From positions 1-64,000 of the forward strand of contig JAJRQK010000005.1 of NCBI GenBank assembly GCA_024280295.1: a stretch of 64,000 nt of DNA, read 5' to 3'. Below, one piece after another: positions 1 to 10,369 of this stretch. The notes beneath the pieces are model-generated. The model saw only the letters and a list, made by a program, of their open reading frames with translations, ran no database searches and was not told where the DNA came from. How positions within the stretch are numbered: the stretch's first letter is position 1; every line of letters starts with the position of its first letter. The DNA is from Bacteroidota bacterium. GTDB lineage: Bacteria; Bacteroidota; Bacteroidia; Flavobacteriales_D; Crocinitomicaceae. The translations under genes were made by a program, and so were the position numbers.

Positions 1-1182
1 ACTGGGGGTATTTATTGTTCGTCGCTCTCAATTTCAGATTTAACAGGAATTGAGGCCTTTCCTAATATTGTAGAGTTGAGGTGTGATGATAATTCTCTCA
101 CCTCTTTAGATCTAACGGTAAACACAAATCTACAAGGTAATTTATGGGTTAAGAGCAATAGTTTAACCTCCCTAACACTTCCTACAACGTGTGCAGTTGT
201 GCAACTCTGGGCATCTTTTAATCCAATTGTAAGTTTGGATGTATCAGGTATGAATAGCGTTGAAATGATTCGAGTAATAGGTTGTACGGTCCTCACTTCT
301 CTGGATATTAGCGTGAATACTACATTAACTCAATTGTTCATGAATAGCACGAACAATTTGGCAAATTTGGACTTAACCACAAATGCAAATTTGACTGCAA
401 TATATATTAGTAATTCAGCAATTGGTTCACTAGACATCAGTAATAACCCATTGATTAATGCTGTGAGCGTTGATAACAATAGTAATCTTGCTTCTTTAAA
501 CATGGCAAATGGAAACAACATGAGTTTTGCACCTGGAAGTTTTTTAGCGACAAGTTGTTCGAGTTTGACATGTGTTGAGGTAGATAACGTTGCTTTCTCA
601 AATGCAGTTTGGACTTCTAGCGTAGATGCAGGCGTGACATTTAGTTTAGATTGTTCAGGTGGCTCTGTTGTTTTAGTAAGCTCAATCGTAGTTCAAGGTC
701 AGGGCGGTGCGACTTCGTTTTCAATTAATGATGTTACACTTCAAATGGAGGAAACAATATTACCTGCAAATGCTACAGATCCTTCCGTAACATGGACTGT
801 TCAGAATGGGACTGGCACTGCAATAATTGACGCGAATGGATTGTTAACAGCTGGTACAGTAGGTGATGTAACTGTTGGAGCTATTGCCAATGATGGATCT
901 AATACTTATGGTACTGCCATAATTACAATAACAGATACACCTGCTAACATTTCTGAAATTAATGAAATCGCACTAAAAGTTTATCCTGTGCCAGCAGGGG
1001 AGAGTATTACAATTGAATCCTCAGAAATCATAACATCAGTGCTCATTTTCGATCAATTTGGTTCATTGGTCCAGAAAGAAAACACTTCTTCGTTTTCTGT
1101 ACAGAAACTTTCAAGTGGAATCTATTTTCTTTCTGTTCAAACTGTTAATGGAATGAGTCGAAGTCGTTTTCTAAAAGAATAA
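1..1182 (+). CDS. Leucine-rich-repeat secreted protein with T9SS type A C-terminal sorting domain (5' truncated by window edge)
   Basis: Frame open from base 1; LRR-like SLDxSxNxxL repeats; C-term 'KVYPVPAGESITIES...GIYFLSV...SRSRFLKE' typical of T9SS CTD. Confidence 0.85.
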   Translation, partial: TGGIYCSSLSISDLTGIEAFPNIVELRCDDNSLTSLDLTVNTNLQGNLWVKSNSLTSLTLPTTCAVVQLWASFNPIVSLDVSGMNSVEMIRVIGCTVLTSLDISVNTTLTQLFMNSTNNLANLDLTTNANLTAIYISNSAIGSLDISNNPLINAVSVDNNSNLASLNMANGNNMSFAPGSFLATSCSSLTCVEVDNVAFSNAVWTSSVDAGVTFSLDCSGGSVVLVSSIVVQGQGGATSFSINDVTLQMEETILPANATDPSVTWTVQNGTGTAIIDANGLLTAGTVGDVTVGAIANDGSNTYGTAIITITDTPANISEINEIALKVYPVPAGESITIESSEIITSVLIFDQFGSLVQKENTSSFSVQKLSSGIYFLSVQTVNGMSRSRFLKE

Positions 1183-1208
1183 AATTTATACACTATAAAA
1201 AAAGAAAA

Positions 1209-2177
1209 ATGAAAAGAGTAATACTATCAGCAATTGTATTAATAGCAACAATTTCAGCAACGCAAGCTCAAGGAAGCTTCTATGAAGGTCTAGCAAAATA
1301 TGCAGGGGAGGAGTTTCAAGTATATCTTACTGCCCATGAAATTGAAGGTAAAGAAGGCCACTATCAACCTGGAAAAGAATTCTACAAAACATCCTATACA
1401 GTTGTTCGAATGGAATCAGGATTGGCGTACGATGTAACATATTTGAATGAGAAAGGGAGAGATTATACCTTGGGAAGTCAAATTGGCGATTATTATGTAG
1501 ATCATCAAACATATCCATCACTACTTCGTCATAAGTATACGGGTGACGGTTATGTATTTATCGATGATATGCTCATAGCGTTAAATGATATTTCGAAAGA
1601 TGGTTCAACATTTGAGTCTATTGGGAGAATAAGCGCAGTTGTCAAAGAAGTTGTTCCAGAAGCAACAAAAGAGGATGAGCCAAAGAAAAAGTTGACGATG
1701 AAGGAGAAAATAGCCGCTGCTAAGGAAAAGATGTCATCTGCAGGTGTCTCACCTCGGGTGAAGGGGATGATGAATTTGAACTTAAATGAAGTCATTACAA
1801 CATATTTAGCTGATATGAAAAAGAAGCAGGCTGGCGCCGATGCAGCTCAAGAAGCGAAGTATATTGCGGAAATTAAAAATGCAGATGCGGCTTTCTTAGC
1901 GAAACGACAATCTCAATCAAGAGAGTTAGCCGACAAAATGGTTGCCAGAGATGCAGCTGCAAATGGAGAATCAGGATCAAACTACACGATTAAAAATAAC
2001 TCCAACGCAAGTGTTAAGTTGATTACTGATTCTGGGTCAACTTCAACACTGAACGCTGGAAGTTCGACTACATTCCTTTGCCAAACAGATGTTTTTTATT
2101 GTATAGGTACAAGCGATAAAGGTGGATTAATTGCCAATGGTGACGATTCTTGTGGTCAGACGATCACATTAGAGTAA
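1209..2177 (+). CDS. Hypothetical secreted protein
   Basis: ORF with N-terminal signal peptide (MKRVILSAIVLIATISATQAQ). Confidence 0.75.
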   Translation: MKRVILSAIVLIATISATQAQGSFYEGLAKYAGEEFQVYLTAHEIEGKEGHYQPGKEFYKTSYTVVRMESGLAYDVTYLNEKGRDYTLGSQIGDYYVDHQTYPSLLRHKYTGDGYVFIDDMLIALNDISKDGSTFESIGRISAVVKEVVPEATKEDEPKKKLTMKEKIAAAKEKMSSAGVSPRVKGMMNLNLNEVITTYLADMKKKQAGADAAQEAKYIAEIKNADAAFLAKRQSQSRELADKMVARDAAANGESGSNYTIKNNSNASVKLITDSGSTSTLNAGSSTTFLCQTDVFYCIGTSDKGGLIANGDDSCGQTITLE

Positions 2178-2199
2178 AAGATTCAATCAAGCTTAATTT

Positions 2200-2234
2200 G
2201 TGCCCTGCAGTCATCGTATTGTAGGGCACTTTTT
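2200..2234 (+). terminator. Rho-independent terminator
   Basis: GTGCCCTGCA...TGTAGGGCAC followed by TTTTTATT, directly downstream of 1209..2177. Confidence 0.75.
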
Positions 2235-2416
2235 ATTCAAATTGACACTGAATTTATGACTAAATTTTTCTAAGCCCACAGAAATATATCATGATCCACA
2301 AAAGTGTTCTTTTAGATAAGTTTTATCGGATAGAAGTGAATTGAAATTTAACCTAAGACTACTAGCAGATAACGCAACTTTTGAACATGCTTCTTCCTCC
2401 TACAAGACTTAATTAA

Positions 2417-3400
2417 TCATCTCATTAAATGAATTATTCCGTCATATTGATATTTTTTTTCTTCCTCGTATTCTTTGGGAATGACTTGATAAAAATAGAC
2501 ACCATCGGATACTTCATTGCCTTTCGAATCTGTCCCATCCCATGTTAAGTTCGAGTCAGATTCGAAAACAATATTGCCCCAACGATTGAGTATAAAATAC
2601 TTTTCGATTTGACTGGCTCCAGAAAGTGTAGTGAATAAATCATTGATGTTATCACCATTTGGGGTAAATACATTCGGGAATTCGATGGCTATGTTTAAAT
2701 TGACTAGTGATACATTATCAACATAAAAATAAGTCGTTAACCCATCACTTATACCTGGTAAGTTGTATAAATAGGTGAATGGAGTATTATTCGAATCATC
2801 AAAATTCCCTATGATAACATACTTCTCACCTCCAGTTGCGAGATAATCAAATTCTAATTGAACCCAATTAAGACTGTCATCAATCGGGGTTGTGTTTTTT
2901 ATGTCCGCCTCCATAATGTCGCTCAAGAAAACGGTGTAATCAAGATTAGTCTCAATAAATTTGAATTGAATATTAGGTGATGTGTATTCTACGTTATTGG
3001 CAAGATTAACGAATAAGCTAAGTTGATAAGTTTCACCTTGCTTTAACTCACTTGAAAATTCTAATTGAATGTATTCGTTGTAGTAGTTGAACGATGATTT
3101 TGACATCCCTAGCCCTAAATAGCCAGTACCTGATTGAGGCTCTTGATAACCTTGTTCATTGTATGGAGAGGAAGCAAAATTCGGTGAGGGAACGCATGAA
3201 TTAAAATAATCTGAGGTGCTTGACCACAGTGGTGGTGGATAATAAAGTGGATTATAGACGTTTTTACATCTTTCTATTTGTGTGAGATTATCAGGACACT
3301 GGAAATACTCCTCAAAGTCGCCATTAAGAATTAAGTTTTCTTGGGCTATCGAAGTGAACCCAAGAAATAAAATAAACACTAGAGTATTGAAATAGTTCAC
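2417..3400 (-). CDS. Secreted protein with gliding-motility-associated (T9SS type B) C-terminal domain
   Basis: C-term 'FPNVFTPNGDNINDLFTTL...ILNRWGNIVFESDSNLTWDGTDSKGNEVSDGVYFYQV'. Confidence 0.9.
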   Translation of the reverse strand: MNYFNTLVFILFLGFTSIAQENLILNGDFEEYFQCPDNLTQIERCKNVYNPLYYPPPLWSSTSDYFNSCVPSPNFASSPYNEQGYQEPQSGTGYLGLGMSKSSFNYYNEYIQLEFSSELKQGETYQLSLFVNLANNVEYTSPNIQFKFIETNLDYTVFLSDIMEADIKNTTPIDDSLNWVQLEFDYLATGGEKYVIIGNFDDSNNTPFTYLYNLPGISDGLTTYFYVDNVSLVNLNIAIEFPNVFTPNGDNINDLFTTLSGASQIEKYFILNRWGNIVFESDSNLTWDGTDSKGNEVSDGVYFYQVIPKEYEEEKKYQYDGIIHLMR

Positions 3401-3635
3401 AGTTGTTTTTTAGTTGATAAGTATGCAATTGCTTATTAGTAAAAGTAGCAGTTGTTATGAAGACGAGAATTGATCTTAAAAAGTTTGCTAAAAATTTAAG
3501 AAAAAGGATAGATTACTTAATAAGTTGACCCTCACTATTCTCTTAATCTTGTCAAGATAAATATTTCATTGACAATAAAAAGGATAAACATGGGTAATTA
3601 ATTTTACAATCGGTAAAAAGAATGAAACACTTTTC

Positions 3636-4943
3636 TTATAGCTTAGTCACGGTTCCGAGATACTCAACCGGTTCGTTAAGTTCCGGGTTGTATAAGACAA
3701 CCTTCCATATATAGGTAGTTGTTCCTCTGTCGCGTTCACCTGTGCGGATATCTGTTCCATTCCAAGGTTGGTCTGAATCTGATGTCTTGTAAACTACGCC
3801 GCCATCTTTACTATCAATGATAACCATATTAAAGTTAACATTGCGCTCAGTCAAGGCGAATGGCATAAAGGTCATATTTCTTGGATCGCTTCCTAAAGGA
3901 TTGAATGCTGTAACAGCCATTAAGTTGTAGTCCTCTTGTATGTAAATTGATTTTACAGCGGTTGCAGAACAAACATCGTTCGAAACAGTAAGAGTTATCG
4001 TCTGTTTTCCTTTCTTATAGAAATGGATGTCAGCAGTAGGTCCAGTAACTATTTGACCGCTGGCTTTCCATGTGTAAGTGTCATTCGTTGATCCGGCCAC
4101 AACATGTGTGGTTGGGATTCCAGACGTAAATTTGTTGATCTCATCAATTGAAAAATCTGCAGTTGGTAAACCTAAGACATTAAATGTAGACTCAGAGTAG
4201 AAATCATTATTTTCCATGAATCCGATTCCATGAATTCCCTCAATCTCTGAAATGTAACTCATAGAATTACCAGGTAAAATTTCAACAAGTTTCCCATTGG
4301 GTGATAAAACCATAATCGAATTATTCTGATTGGTGTTTCCTATTAGAATACGCTCATTTACGCAAATGTCAGGGATTGTAGGTATCAACATTGCTTTAAC
4401 AACAGGCTCTGATATGATTTCATTCGGAGTATATGATGCCCCTGTTCCAATAGGTCCGTTTATAGTTTCATCAGTTGGTGTTGTGTAAGTTATACTAGGA
4501 TTCGTATTAATTTCAACAGAGAAACCATTAATAGTCTCAAGAGATGATGAAGAGTTAGTTGAATTCGTTTTTTTAGAAGTGAATGATATAGTATTCGATT
4601 TTGTAGCAGTAGATTCTGTAGAGTGATTTTCTACTGGAATTTTATTAGGAATTTGATCAAGTGAATTGGAAGATGTCGATTCCTTTTCAGCGATATCATT
4701 TTGCACAATTTGCGCTTCAGATGTTAGCTCAATAACATCATTTTGAGTAAAAATAAAATAAGAAGCAACTACAGCAATTCCAATTCCAGCAGCAGCAATA
4801 TAATATCTTGTGTAAGAACGAGGAGCAGCTATTGGACTTGTAGCATCCAAACGGGAGCGCATTGCATTCCAAGCTTCGGGACGGTACGACATCTCATGCC
4901 CGTCCAAGCTTTTCTTAAATAGTTCTTCAATCGGTTCTTTCAT
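3636..4943 (-). CDS. Single-pass membrane protein with PKD-like segment and gliding-motility-type C-terminal domain, downstream of ECF sigma factor
   Basis: N-terminal cytosolic segment plus TM (YYIAAAGIGIAVVASYFIF), PKD-like 'YTWKASGQIV...GKQTITLTVSNDVCS', C-term 'PWNGTDIRTGERDRGTTTYIWKVVL'. Confidence 0.7.
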   Translation of the reverse strand: MKEPIEELFKKSLDGHEMSYRPEAWNAMRSRLDATSPIAAPRSYTRYYIAAAGIGIAVVASYFIFTQNDVIELTSEAQIVQNDIAEKESTSSNSLDQIPNKIPVENHSTESTATKSNTISFTSKKTNSTNSSSSLETINGFSVEINTNPSITYTTPTDETINGPIGTGASYTPNEIISEPVVKAMLIPTIPDICVNERILIGNTNQNNSIMVLSPNGKLVEILPGNSMSYISEIEGIHGIGFMENNDFYSESTFNVLGLPTADFSIDEINKFTSGIPTTHVVAGSTNDTYTWKASGQIVTGPTADIHFYKKGKQTITLTVSNDVCSATAVKSIYIQEDYNLMAVTAFNPLGSDPRNMTFMPFALTERNVNFNMVIIDSKDGGVVYKTSDSDQPWNGTDIRTGERDRGTTTYIWKVVLYNPELNEPVEYLGTVTKL

Positions 4944-4944
4944 T

Positions 4945-5514
4945 TTATTCTATGTTCATGAACTTTTCTTTCAGAATTTTCTGCAAGTTCAATTTTGCCT
5001 TTGATAAATTTGACTTTGACGTTCCTTCACTGACTCCAAGAATTTCTGCAATTTCCTTATGTGTATATTCTTCTAAGACATAGAGGTTAAACACCGCTTT
5101 ATATGCAGGTGAAAGTTGACCAATTGCTTCTAGTGCAATTTCTGCTTTCAATCCTAAAGATTCTAACTCCTCAGCTATAACAACAGAATCTTCTGCTCCC
5201 AACTTAAAGTCTTCATCTTTATCAGTTAATATCGGGTTTCTCTTTGCTTTCCGAATGCTGTCAATCGCCGTATTGGAGATAATTCTACGCATCCATCCTT
5301 CAAAGGATCCCTTGTAATTAAACGCTTCCAGTTTCTCAAAGATCTTAATGAAACCTTCCTGGAGGACTTCCTCAGCCGAATCCCTATCTACGGTGTACCG
5401 CATGCAAACACTCAGCATCCTACCATAATAAAGTTTAAACAACTCCTCCTGCGATCTACGATCATTTTTCAGGCATCCGCTGATTAATTTCTTTAAATGC
5501 TCTTTGTTCTCCAC
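4945..5514 (-). CDS. RNA polymerase sigma factor, ECF (sigma-70 family)
   Basis: Sigma70 r2 'FKLYYGRMLSVCMRYTVDRDSAEEVLQEGFIKIFEKL...GWMRRIISNTAID' and r4 'YTHKEIAEILGVSEGTSKSNLSKAK'. Confidence 0.95.
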   Translation of the reverse strand: MENKEHLKKLISGCLKNDRRSQEELFKLYYGRMLSVCMRYTVDRDSAEEVLQEGFIKIFEKLEAFNYKGSFEGWMRRIISNTAIDSIRKAKRNPILTDKDEDFKLGAEDSVVIAEELESLGLKAEIALEAIGQLSPAYKAVFNLYVLEEYTHKEIAEILGVSEGTSKSNLSKAKLNLQKILKEKFMNIE

Positions 5515-5628
5515 TCTTTGTTTCGTTAGTTAGACGCAATTAGAATAGGTGCGTTGCCTTTGTTAATAATTTTACTTGATTTCCAATAATTAAGTCTTGC
5601 AAAGTAAAACTTTTTCAAACAAATGTGC

Positions 5629-5636
5629 TACCTTCG
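5629..5636 (+). promoter_or_regulatory. Putative Bacteroidetes -7 element upstream of mdh
   Basis: TACCTTCG resembles TAnnTTTG; 45 nt before the likely mdh start; no clear -33 box. Confidence 0.35.
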
Positions 5637-5680
5637 CGCCCTTACTAGCAAGGTATATTATTAGATCAAATACTCAAGAA

Positions 5681-6619
5681 ATGAAAGTAACTGTTATAGG
5701 GGCTGGAAATGTTGGAGCTACATGCGCAAATGTTTTGGCACAAAAAGAAATTGCAAATGAAATAGTACTTCTGGACATTAAAGAAGGTTTTGCGGAAGGT
5801 AAAGCACTCGATATTTGGGAGACTTCTCCAATTAACTTATATGATTCAAGAACTGTTGGATCTACAAATGATTATTCTAAAACCAAAGATTCTGAGGTTG
5901 TCGTAATCACTTCAGGACTTCCTAGAAAACCAGGTATGTCGCGTGATGATTTAATCGCAACAAATGCTGGTATCGTGAAAATGGTTACTGAAAATGTCAT
6001 CAAATATTCGCCAAACGCAAAAATCATTATTGTTTCAAATCCTTTGGATGTAATGACTTACTGCGCGTACTTAACAGCAAAGGTTGATCGAAGTCAAGTG
6101 TTTGGAATGGCTGGTGTACTTGATACTGCTCGGTACCGTTCATTTATTGCTGAAGAGTTAAATGTTTCACCAAAAGATATTCAAGCAGTATTGATGGGAG
6201 GTCATGGTGATACAATGGTTCCGTTGACGCGTTATACGACTGTTGGTGGTATTCCTGTTACTGAGTTGCTTAGTGAAGATAAATTAAACGAAATCATTGA
6301 ACGGACTAAGTTTGGTGGTGGAGAAATTGTGAAACTTCTGGGAACTTCTGCATGGTATGCTCCTGGAGCTGCTGCGGCGCAAATGGTGGAGGCAATTGTA
6401 CGTGACCAAAAACGTATTTTTCCAGTTTGTGCTTGGTTGGATGGTGAATATGGAATGAAAGATCTATACCTTGGAGTGCCTGTTGTGCTTGGGAAAGGAG
6501 GAATTGAAAAAATTATCGAACTAGATCTTAACGAAGGCGAAAAAGCAATGTTAGCTGAGTCAGCTGAAGCAGTTCGCAACGTAATGAGCGTTCTTGATAA
6601 TATGAACGTAGACGCGTAG
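5681..6619 (+). CDS. mdh: Malate dehydrogenase
   Basis: MKVTVIGAGNVGATCANVLAQ (NAD-binding), 'SGLPRKPGMSRDDL', 'VSNPLDVMTY', 'MGGHGDTMVPL'. Track start (5597, TTG) lies upstream of the putative promoter; ATG at 5681 preferred. Confidence 0.95.
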   Translation: MKVTVIGAGNVGATCANVLAQKEIANEIVLLDIKEGFAEGKALDIWETSPINLYDSRTVGSTNDYSKTKDSEVVVITSGLPRKPGMSRDDLIATNAGIVKMVTENVIKYSPNAKIIIVSNPLDVMTYCAYLTAKVDRSQVFGMAGVLDTARYRSFIAEELNVSPKDIQAVLMGGHGDTMVPLTRYTTVGGIPVTELLSEDKLNEIIERTKFGGGEIVKLLGTSAWYAPGAAAAQMVEAIVRDQKRIFPVCAWLDGEYGMKDLYLGVPVVLGKGGIEKIIELDLNEGEKAMLAESAEAVRNVMSVLDNMNVDA

Positions 6620-6643
6620 TTCACATCAAAATATACTATAGTG

Positions 6644-6673
6644 AAACTCTTCTGCATTTGTGGAAGAGTTTTT
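6644..6673 (+). terminator. Rho-independent terminator after mdh
   Basis: AAACTCTTC...GAAGAGTTTTT hairpin. Confidence 0.7.
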
Positions 6674-6709
6674 GCTTTTATGGAATGATAGTTATTTCGC
6701 ATCTTAGTA

Positions 6710-8086
6710 GTGAATATGAAAATAATCAGCATCCTTTTCTTTTTTAGCTTATTTCAGTCTGCATTTGGGCAAGATTCGGTTGTTGTCGTTATTGAAGTCA
6801 CTGATGCTGAATATAAAGACCCAATTCAAAATGTAACAGCTTCTGTAAGTTATAATTCGACGCAGTTTTTTAAAACTACGAGTACTAAAGGGAAGTTATC
6901 ATTCCAAACTCCAACAGGTATTAAGTTGAATTATGGGCTCACACATCCGCGCTTCAACTCAGAAAGCTCCTTTATTAGAATTTCGGAACGTGAAAAATTG
7001 GACACTATATATGTCAATATTGAGATGGACGGTATTCGATTGAGAGATCTTAATGAGATTGTGATTTTAACTCCAGGAAAGCCTGATACTGTATTTAGTT
7101 CTGATCGACTCCATGTAGAAGATTTTGAGATTCTTCCTGATGGGCGCTTGATATTATTGACCTATCCTAAACAACTTAAGAAGGGGAGTGAGTTGCTACT
7201 TTTTGATGGGAGTATTGTAAATAGTTTTCAAATTCTTGATCGGGCTTATGACTTAGTGAGGGATTATCGAGGAAATCCACACGTGATTTGCGAAAATAAT
7301 GTGTTCGGAATTTACGTCAACGGGAAAAGTATTGAAATTGCAACTTTAGACAAAAGTTATTTCACAAAGTATATTGCTCCGATTATAGATACTAATGCAT
7401 TCAAGATGTATTTTACAACATTTAATCCAGACTACCCGGCAATGGAATATTTTGCGTTTGATCAACTTGATTCTGCTTATTCTAAAATTCTAGGTATTCA
7501 AGATGATTTGATGATGGAACTCTACCGGTCTGAGATCAAGTGGGTAGATGTTCGAACGCGTCTTTGGGCCAAAAATCTCGAACTTCAAACGGGAGTGGAT
7601 GCAGAGATTTATGTTGGAGCGAATTACTTTACTCAATCACTGTATTATAAAGAATTGTATGCCCCACTATTTCACCGAAATGATACACTGTTCATTTTTG
7701 ACTATTACAAGGACAAACTCTACACCTTTGATTCCGCAGGAGATTCTCTTGATAGTATTCCAATTTATCATCACTACCAATCTAAAAGAACGGGCTGGAA
7801 AAAAAAATTAATTCAAGATAGGATGACAGGACAAATTTATGCTGTTTATGATCGGTCTGGTTTCACGTACCTTGGATCAGTAGATACCCATACGGGTGAA
7901 ATCACAGAGCAAGTGAAATTGAAATTTCGCTATGCCGAAAAATTTGCAGTAGATGGTAATTTTGTCTATTACATATATCGACCATTTGAGTCTGCTCAAA
8001 AGAAATTTCTGTACAAAGAGCGATTGCCCTATGATTTCGGAAAGGCAAATGTACCAGATGGAGATGAAATTAAAGGTAAGAAGTGA
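6710..8086 (+). CDS. Hypothetical secreted protein (carboxypeptidase-regulatory-like N-terminus)
   Basis: Signal peptide, 'VIEVTDAEYKDPIQNVTASVSYNS' followed by a likely beta-propeller-like region. Confidence 0.65.
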   Translation: MNMKIISILFFFSLFQSAFGQDSVVVVIEVTDAEYKDPIQNVTASVSYNSTQFFKTTSTKGKLSFQTPTGIKLNYGLTHPRFNSESSFIRISEREKLDTIYVNIEMDGIRLRDLNEIVILTPGKPDTVFSSDRLHVEDFEILPDGRLILLTYPKQLKKGSELLLFDGSIVNSFQILDRAYDLVRDYRGNPHVICENNVFGIYVNGKSIEIATLDKSYFTKYIAPIIDTNAFKMYFTTFNPDYPAMEYFAFDQLDSAYSKILGIQDDLMMELYRSEIKWVDVRTRLWAKNLELQTGVDAEIYVGANYFTQSLYYKELYAPLFHRNDTLFIFDYYKDKLYTFDSAGDSLDSIPIYHHYQSKRTGWKKKLIQDRMTGQIYAVYDRSGFTYLGSVDTHTGEITEQVKLKFRYAEKFAVDGNFVYYIYRPFESAQKKFLYKERLPYDFGKANVPDGDEIKGKK

Positions 8087-8209
8087 TTGATTCACGTTAC
8101 TTTTTTTTTGGATTCTTGGTCTGTGAATTAGTTTTTTTCTATTAGAAGTAGGCTTGCCTTTTTAAAATGATTATTTTTGCGTTAAAACTAACTAACTAAT
8201 TACACTATC

Positions 8210-10309
8210 ATGAAGAAAATTTTACTCGGATTATTTTCCTGTTTCACATTTTTTGGAAATGCACAAACTTATACTTTTACTACCGCAGGTGTTACAGGGC
8301 GGCTTGGACCTACACAAGTAGATGTGAATACTGCGTATTTAACAACAAATTTAAATGGACAAGTAACAATCAACACTCAGGGTATCCAAGAATGGGTGGT
8401 GCCAATTACTGGGAATTATTCAATCCAAGCCGTTGGTGCATCTGGAGGTAATTCAGTTTGGTCTGGAACCGTATTAGGAGGTTTGGGTTCCGATATGAAA
8501 GGAGATTTTTCCCTTACTGCAGGATCAGTAGTTCAAATACTTGTCGGACAGACTGGTGAAACCGATGCTGTTGGAGGTGGAGGTGGAGCTTCTTATGTTG
8601 CTATTCTAAATGTTCCCCAAATTGTTGCTGGTGGAGGCGGTGGAGCTTCTTCAGATCATCTTGGCATATCTGCGGTGATAACTGAAAGCGGTACGCTAGG
8701 AAGTATGAATATTATCGCAGGTGGAACACTGGGGAATGGTGGTAATGCTTGCCTTACTAATGAGAATAATGGTGGCGCGGGTGGCGGCTTTTTTACTGAC
8801 GGTGCTACACCAAATACGGGGATTGGGTTGAATAATAACGGATTCGGAGGTTTGTCATTCCTCAATGGTGGTATTGGTGGATTAGAAGGTAGATTAGACA
8901 ACGCATGTAGTACAGATGCTTATGGAGGCTTCGGAGGAGGTGGTTCTACGACATGTAATACTGTCGGCGGTGGCGGCGGTGGTGGCTACTCTGGTGGTGC
9001 TGGTGGTCAACATTATGGAAACTGCGGTGGTGGAGCAATTCGAGCTGGCGGCGGCGGTGGTGGATCATATAATACAGGTGCTAATGTGATAAAATTAGCG
9101 GGAATTAATTCAGGTCCAGGATATGTTGTGATTACATCTTTGTGTAATGCAACAACTGTTACACCAGTTATCGCATCACTTACTGATTTTATAGGTCAGT
9201 GTTCATCAACTCCAATAGCTCCAACAGCAATAACCGATTGTGGAAATACAATTATCGGAGTTCCAGATGTTACACTCCCTGTAACTGATCAAGGGACAAC
9301 ACTTGTTACTTGGACATTTTACGCAGCTCCTGGTGTATCAATAACACAAACGCAAAATGTAATTTTAACCGATACAATTGCACCTGTTGCTGATAGCTTG
9401 TCGTTGAATGATGTTTCTGGAACTTGTTTAGTTGATAGTGTTGCGGTAAGCATACCTAGTGCAATAGACAATTGTGAGGGTATAATTTATGGTACACCTG
9501 ATCAATCTTTCCCCATAACTTCAACAACAACAATTATTTGGACATATACAGATACAAGTGGTAATGTTTCGACTCAATCTCAAAATATTATTATCAGTGA
9601 TTCTTTAGTTCCAATTGCAGACAATGCTCAGTTAGTCGATATTGTTGCGTGCGGATCTGCTTCACCAATAGCTCCTACTGCAACAGATAATTGTTCTGGA
9701 TCGATTGTGGGAACATCCGATGTTACTTTACCAATTACAACTAACGGTATGACAGTTATTACATGGGCATTTGATGATGGAAATGGAAATATTTCAACTC
9801 AAACGCAAAATGTAACAGTAACCATCGTTGATAATAGTGTAACAGAAGCTGGTTTCGTCTTAACAGCAAATGCAACTGGAGCAACGTATCAATGGTTGGA
9901 TTGTGATGGCCCTATGGTAATCATTTCAGGTGAAACAGGACAGTCATTTTCGGCTAGCTCAACTGGTAATTATGCTGTTATCGTGACAGAAAATGGTTGT
10001 ATTGATACATCTGCATGTACGTTGATTGATTTCTCTGGTTTAACTGAGCAAAATAAAATTGATGTATCGATCTATCCAATTCCTACTAATGGAATTGTTA
10101 CAATTGAGTTCGGGTTTTTGAAATCCGAAACAGCAGAGTTGAACGTAGTTGATATGCGAGGTCGGGTTATCAATAGTGTGTCAATTAGTTCTGATACTGA
10201 AAACCATGTAGTGGAAATTGATTTGTCTGAGAATGAAAGTGGGGTTTACTTCATCGTACTCGAAGGAGATAATGAAGTGCTCTTCTCTAAACGAGTGGTG
10301 AAAAAATAG
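8210..10309 (+). CDS. Glycine-rich/HYR-like repeat secreted protein with T9SS type A sorting domain
   Basis: GGGGG-rich N-terminal domain, repeated 'TDNCSGSIVGTSDVTLPIT...VITWAFDDGNGNISTQTQNVTV', C-term 'VSIYPIPTNGIVTIEF...FSKRVVKK'. Confidence 0.85.
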   Translation: MKKILLGLFSCFTFFGNAQTYTFTTAGVTGRLGPTQVDVNTAYLTTNLNGQVTINTQGIQEWVVPITGNYSIQAVGASGGNSVWSGTVLGGLGSDMKGDFSLTAGSVVQILVGQTGETDAVGGGGGASYVAILNVPQIVAGGGGGASSDHLGISAVITESGTLGSMNIIAGGTLGNGGNACLTNENNGGAGGGFFTDGATPNTGIGLNNNGFGGLSFLNGGIGGLEGRLDNACSTDAYGGFGGGGSTTCNTVGGGGGGGYSGGAGGQHYGNCGGGAIRAGGGGGGSYNTGANVIKLAGINSGPGYVVITSLCNATTVTPVIASLTDFIGQCSSTPIAPTAITDCGNTIIGVPDVTLPVTDQGTTLVTWTFYAAPGVSITQTQNVILTDTIAPVADSLSLNDVSGTCLVDSVAVSIPSAIDNCEGIIYGTPDQSFPITSTTTIIWTYTDTSGNVSTQSQNIIISDSLVPIADNAQLVDIVACGSASPIAPTATDNCSGSIVGTSDVTLPITTNGMTVITWAFDDGNGNISTQTQNVTVTIVDNSVTEAGFVLTANATGATYQWLDCDGPMVIISGETGQSFSASSTGNYAVIVTENGCIDTSACTLIDFSGLTEQNKIDVSIYPIPTNGIVTIEFGFLKSETAELNVVDMRGRVINSVSISSDTENHVVEIDLSENESGVYFIVLEGDNEVLFSKRVVKK

Positions 10310-10328
10310 CATCCGTTTTATACGAAAT

Positions 10329-10369
10329 AAAAGTCCCATCTTGAAATTATCAAGGTGGGACTTTTTTTG
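10329..10369 (+). terminator. Rho-independent terminator
   Basis: AAAGTCCCATCTTGA-AATTA-TCAAGGTGGGACTTTTTTT. Confidence 0.85.

Noticed and set aside
6232-6732. 166-aa minus ORF across mdh 3' end
   Set aside because: Antisense to mdh, Ser/Pro-rich artefact of the complementary strand.
7548-7811. 87-aa + ORF in a second frame
   Set aside because: Fully inside 6710..8086, Cys/Ile/Thr-rich composition typical of out-of-frame translation.
8580-9065. GGTGGAGG-type repeats and the antisense Pro-rich ORF 8656..8901
   Set aside because: They encode the glycine-rich domain of the + strand T9SS protein; the antisense ORF is a by-product of Gly codons.
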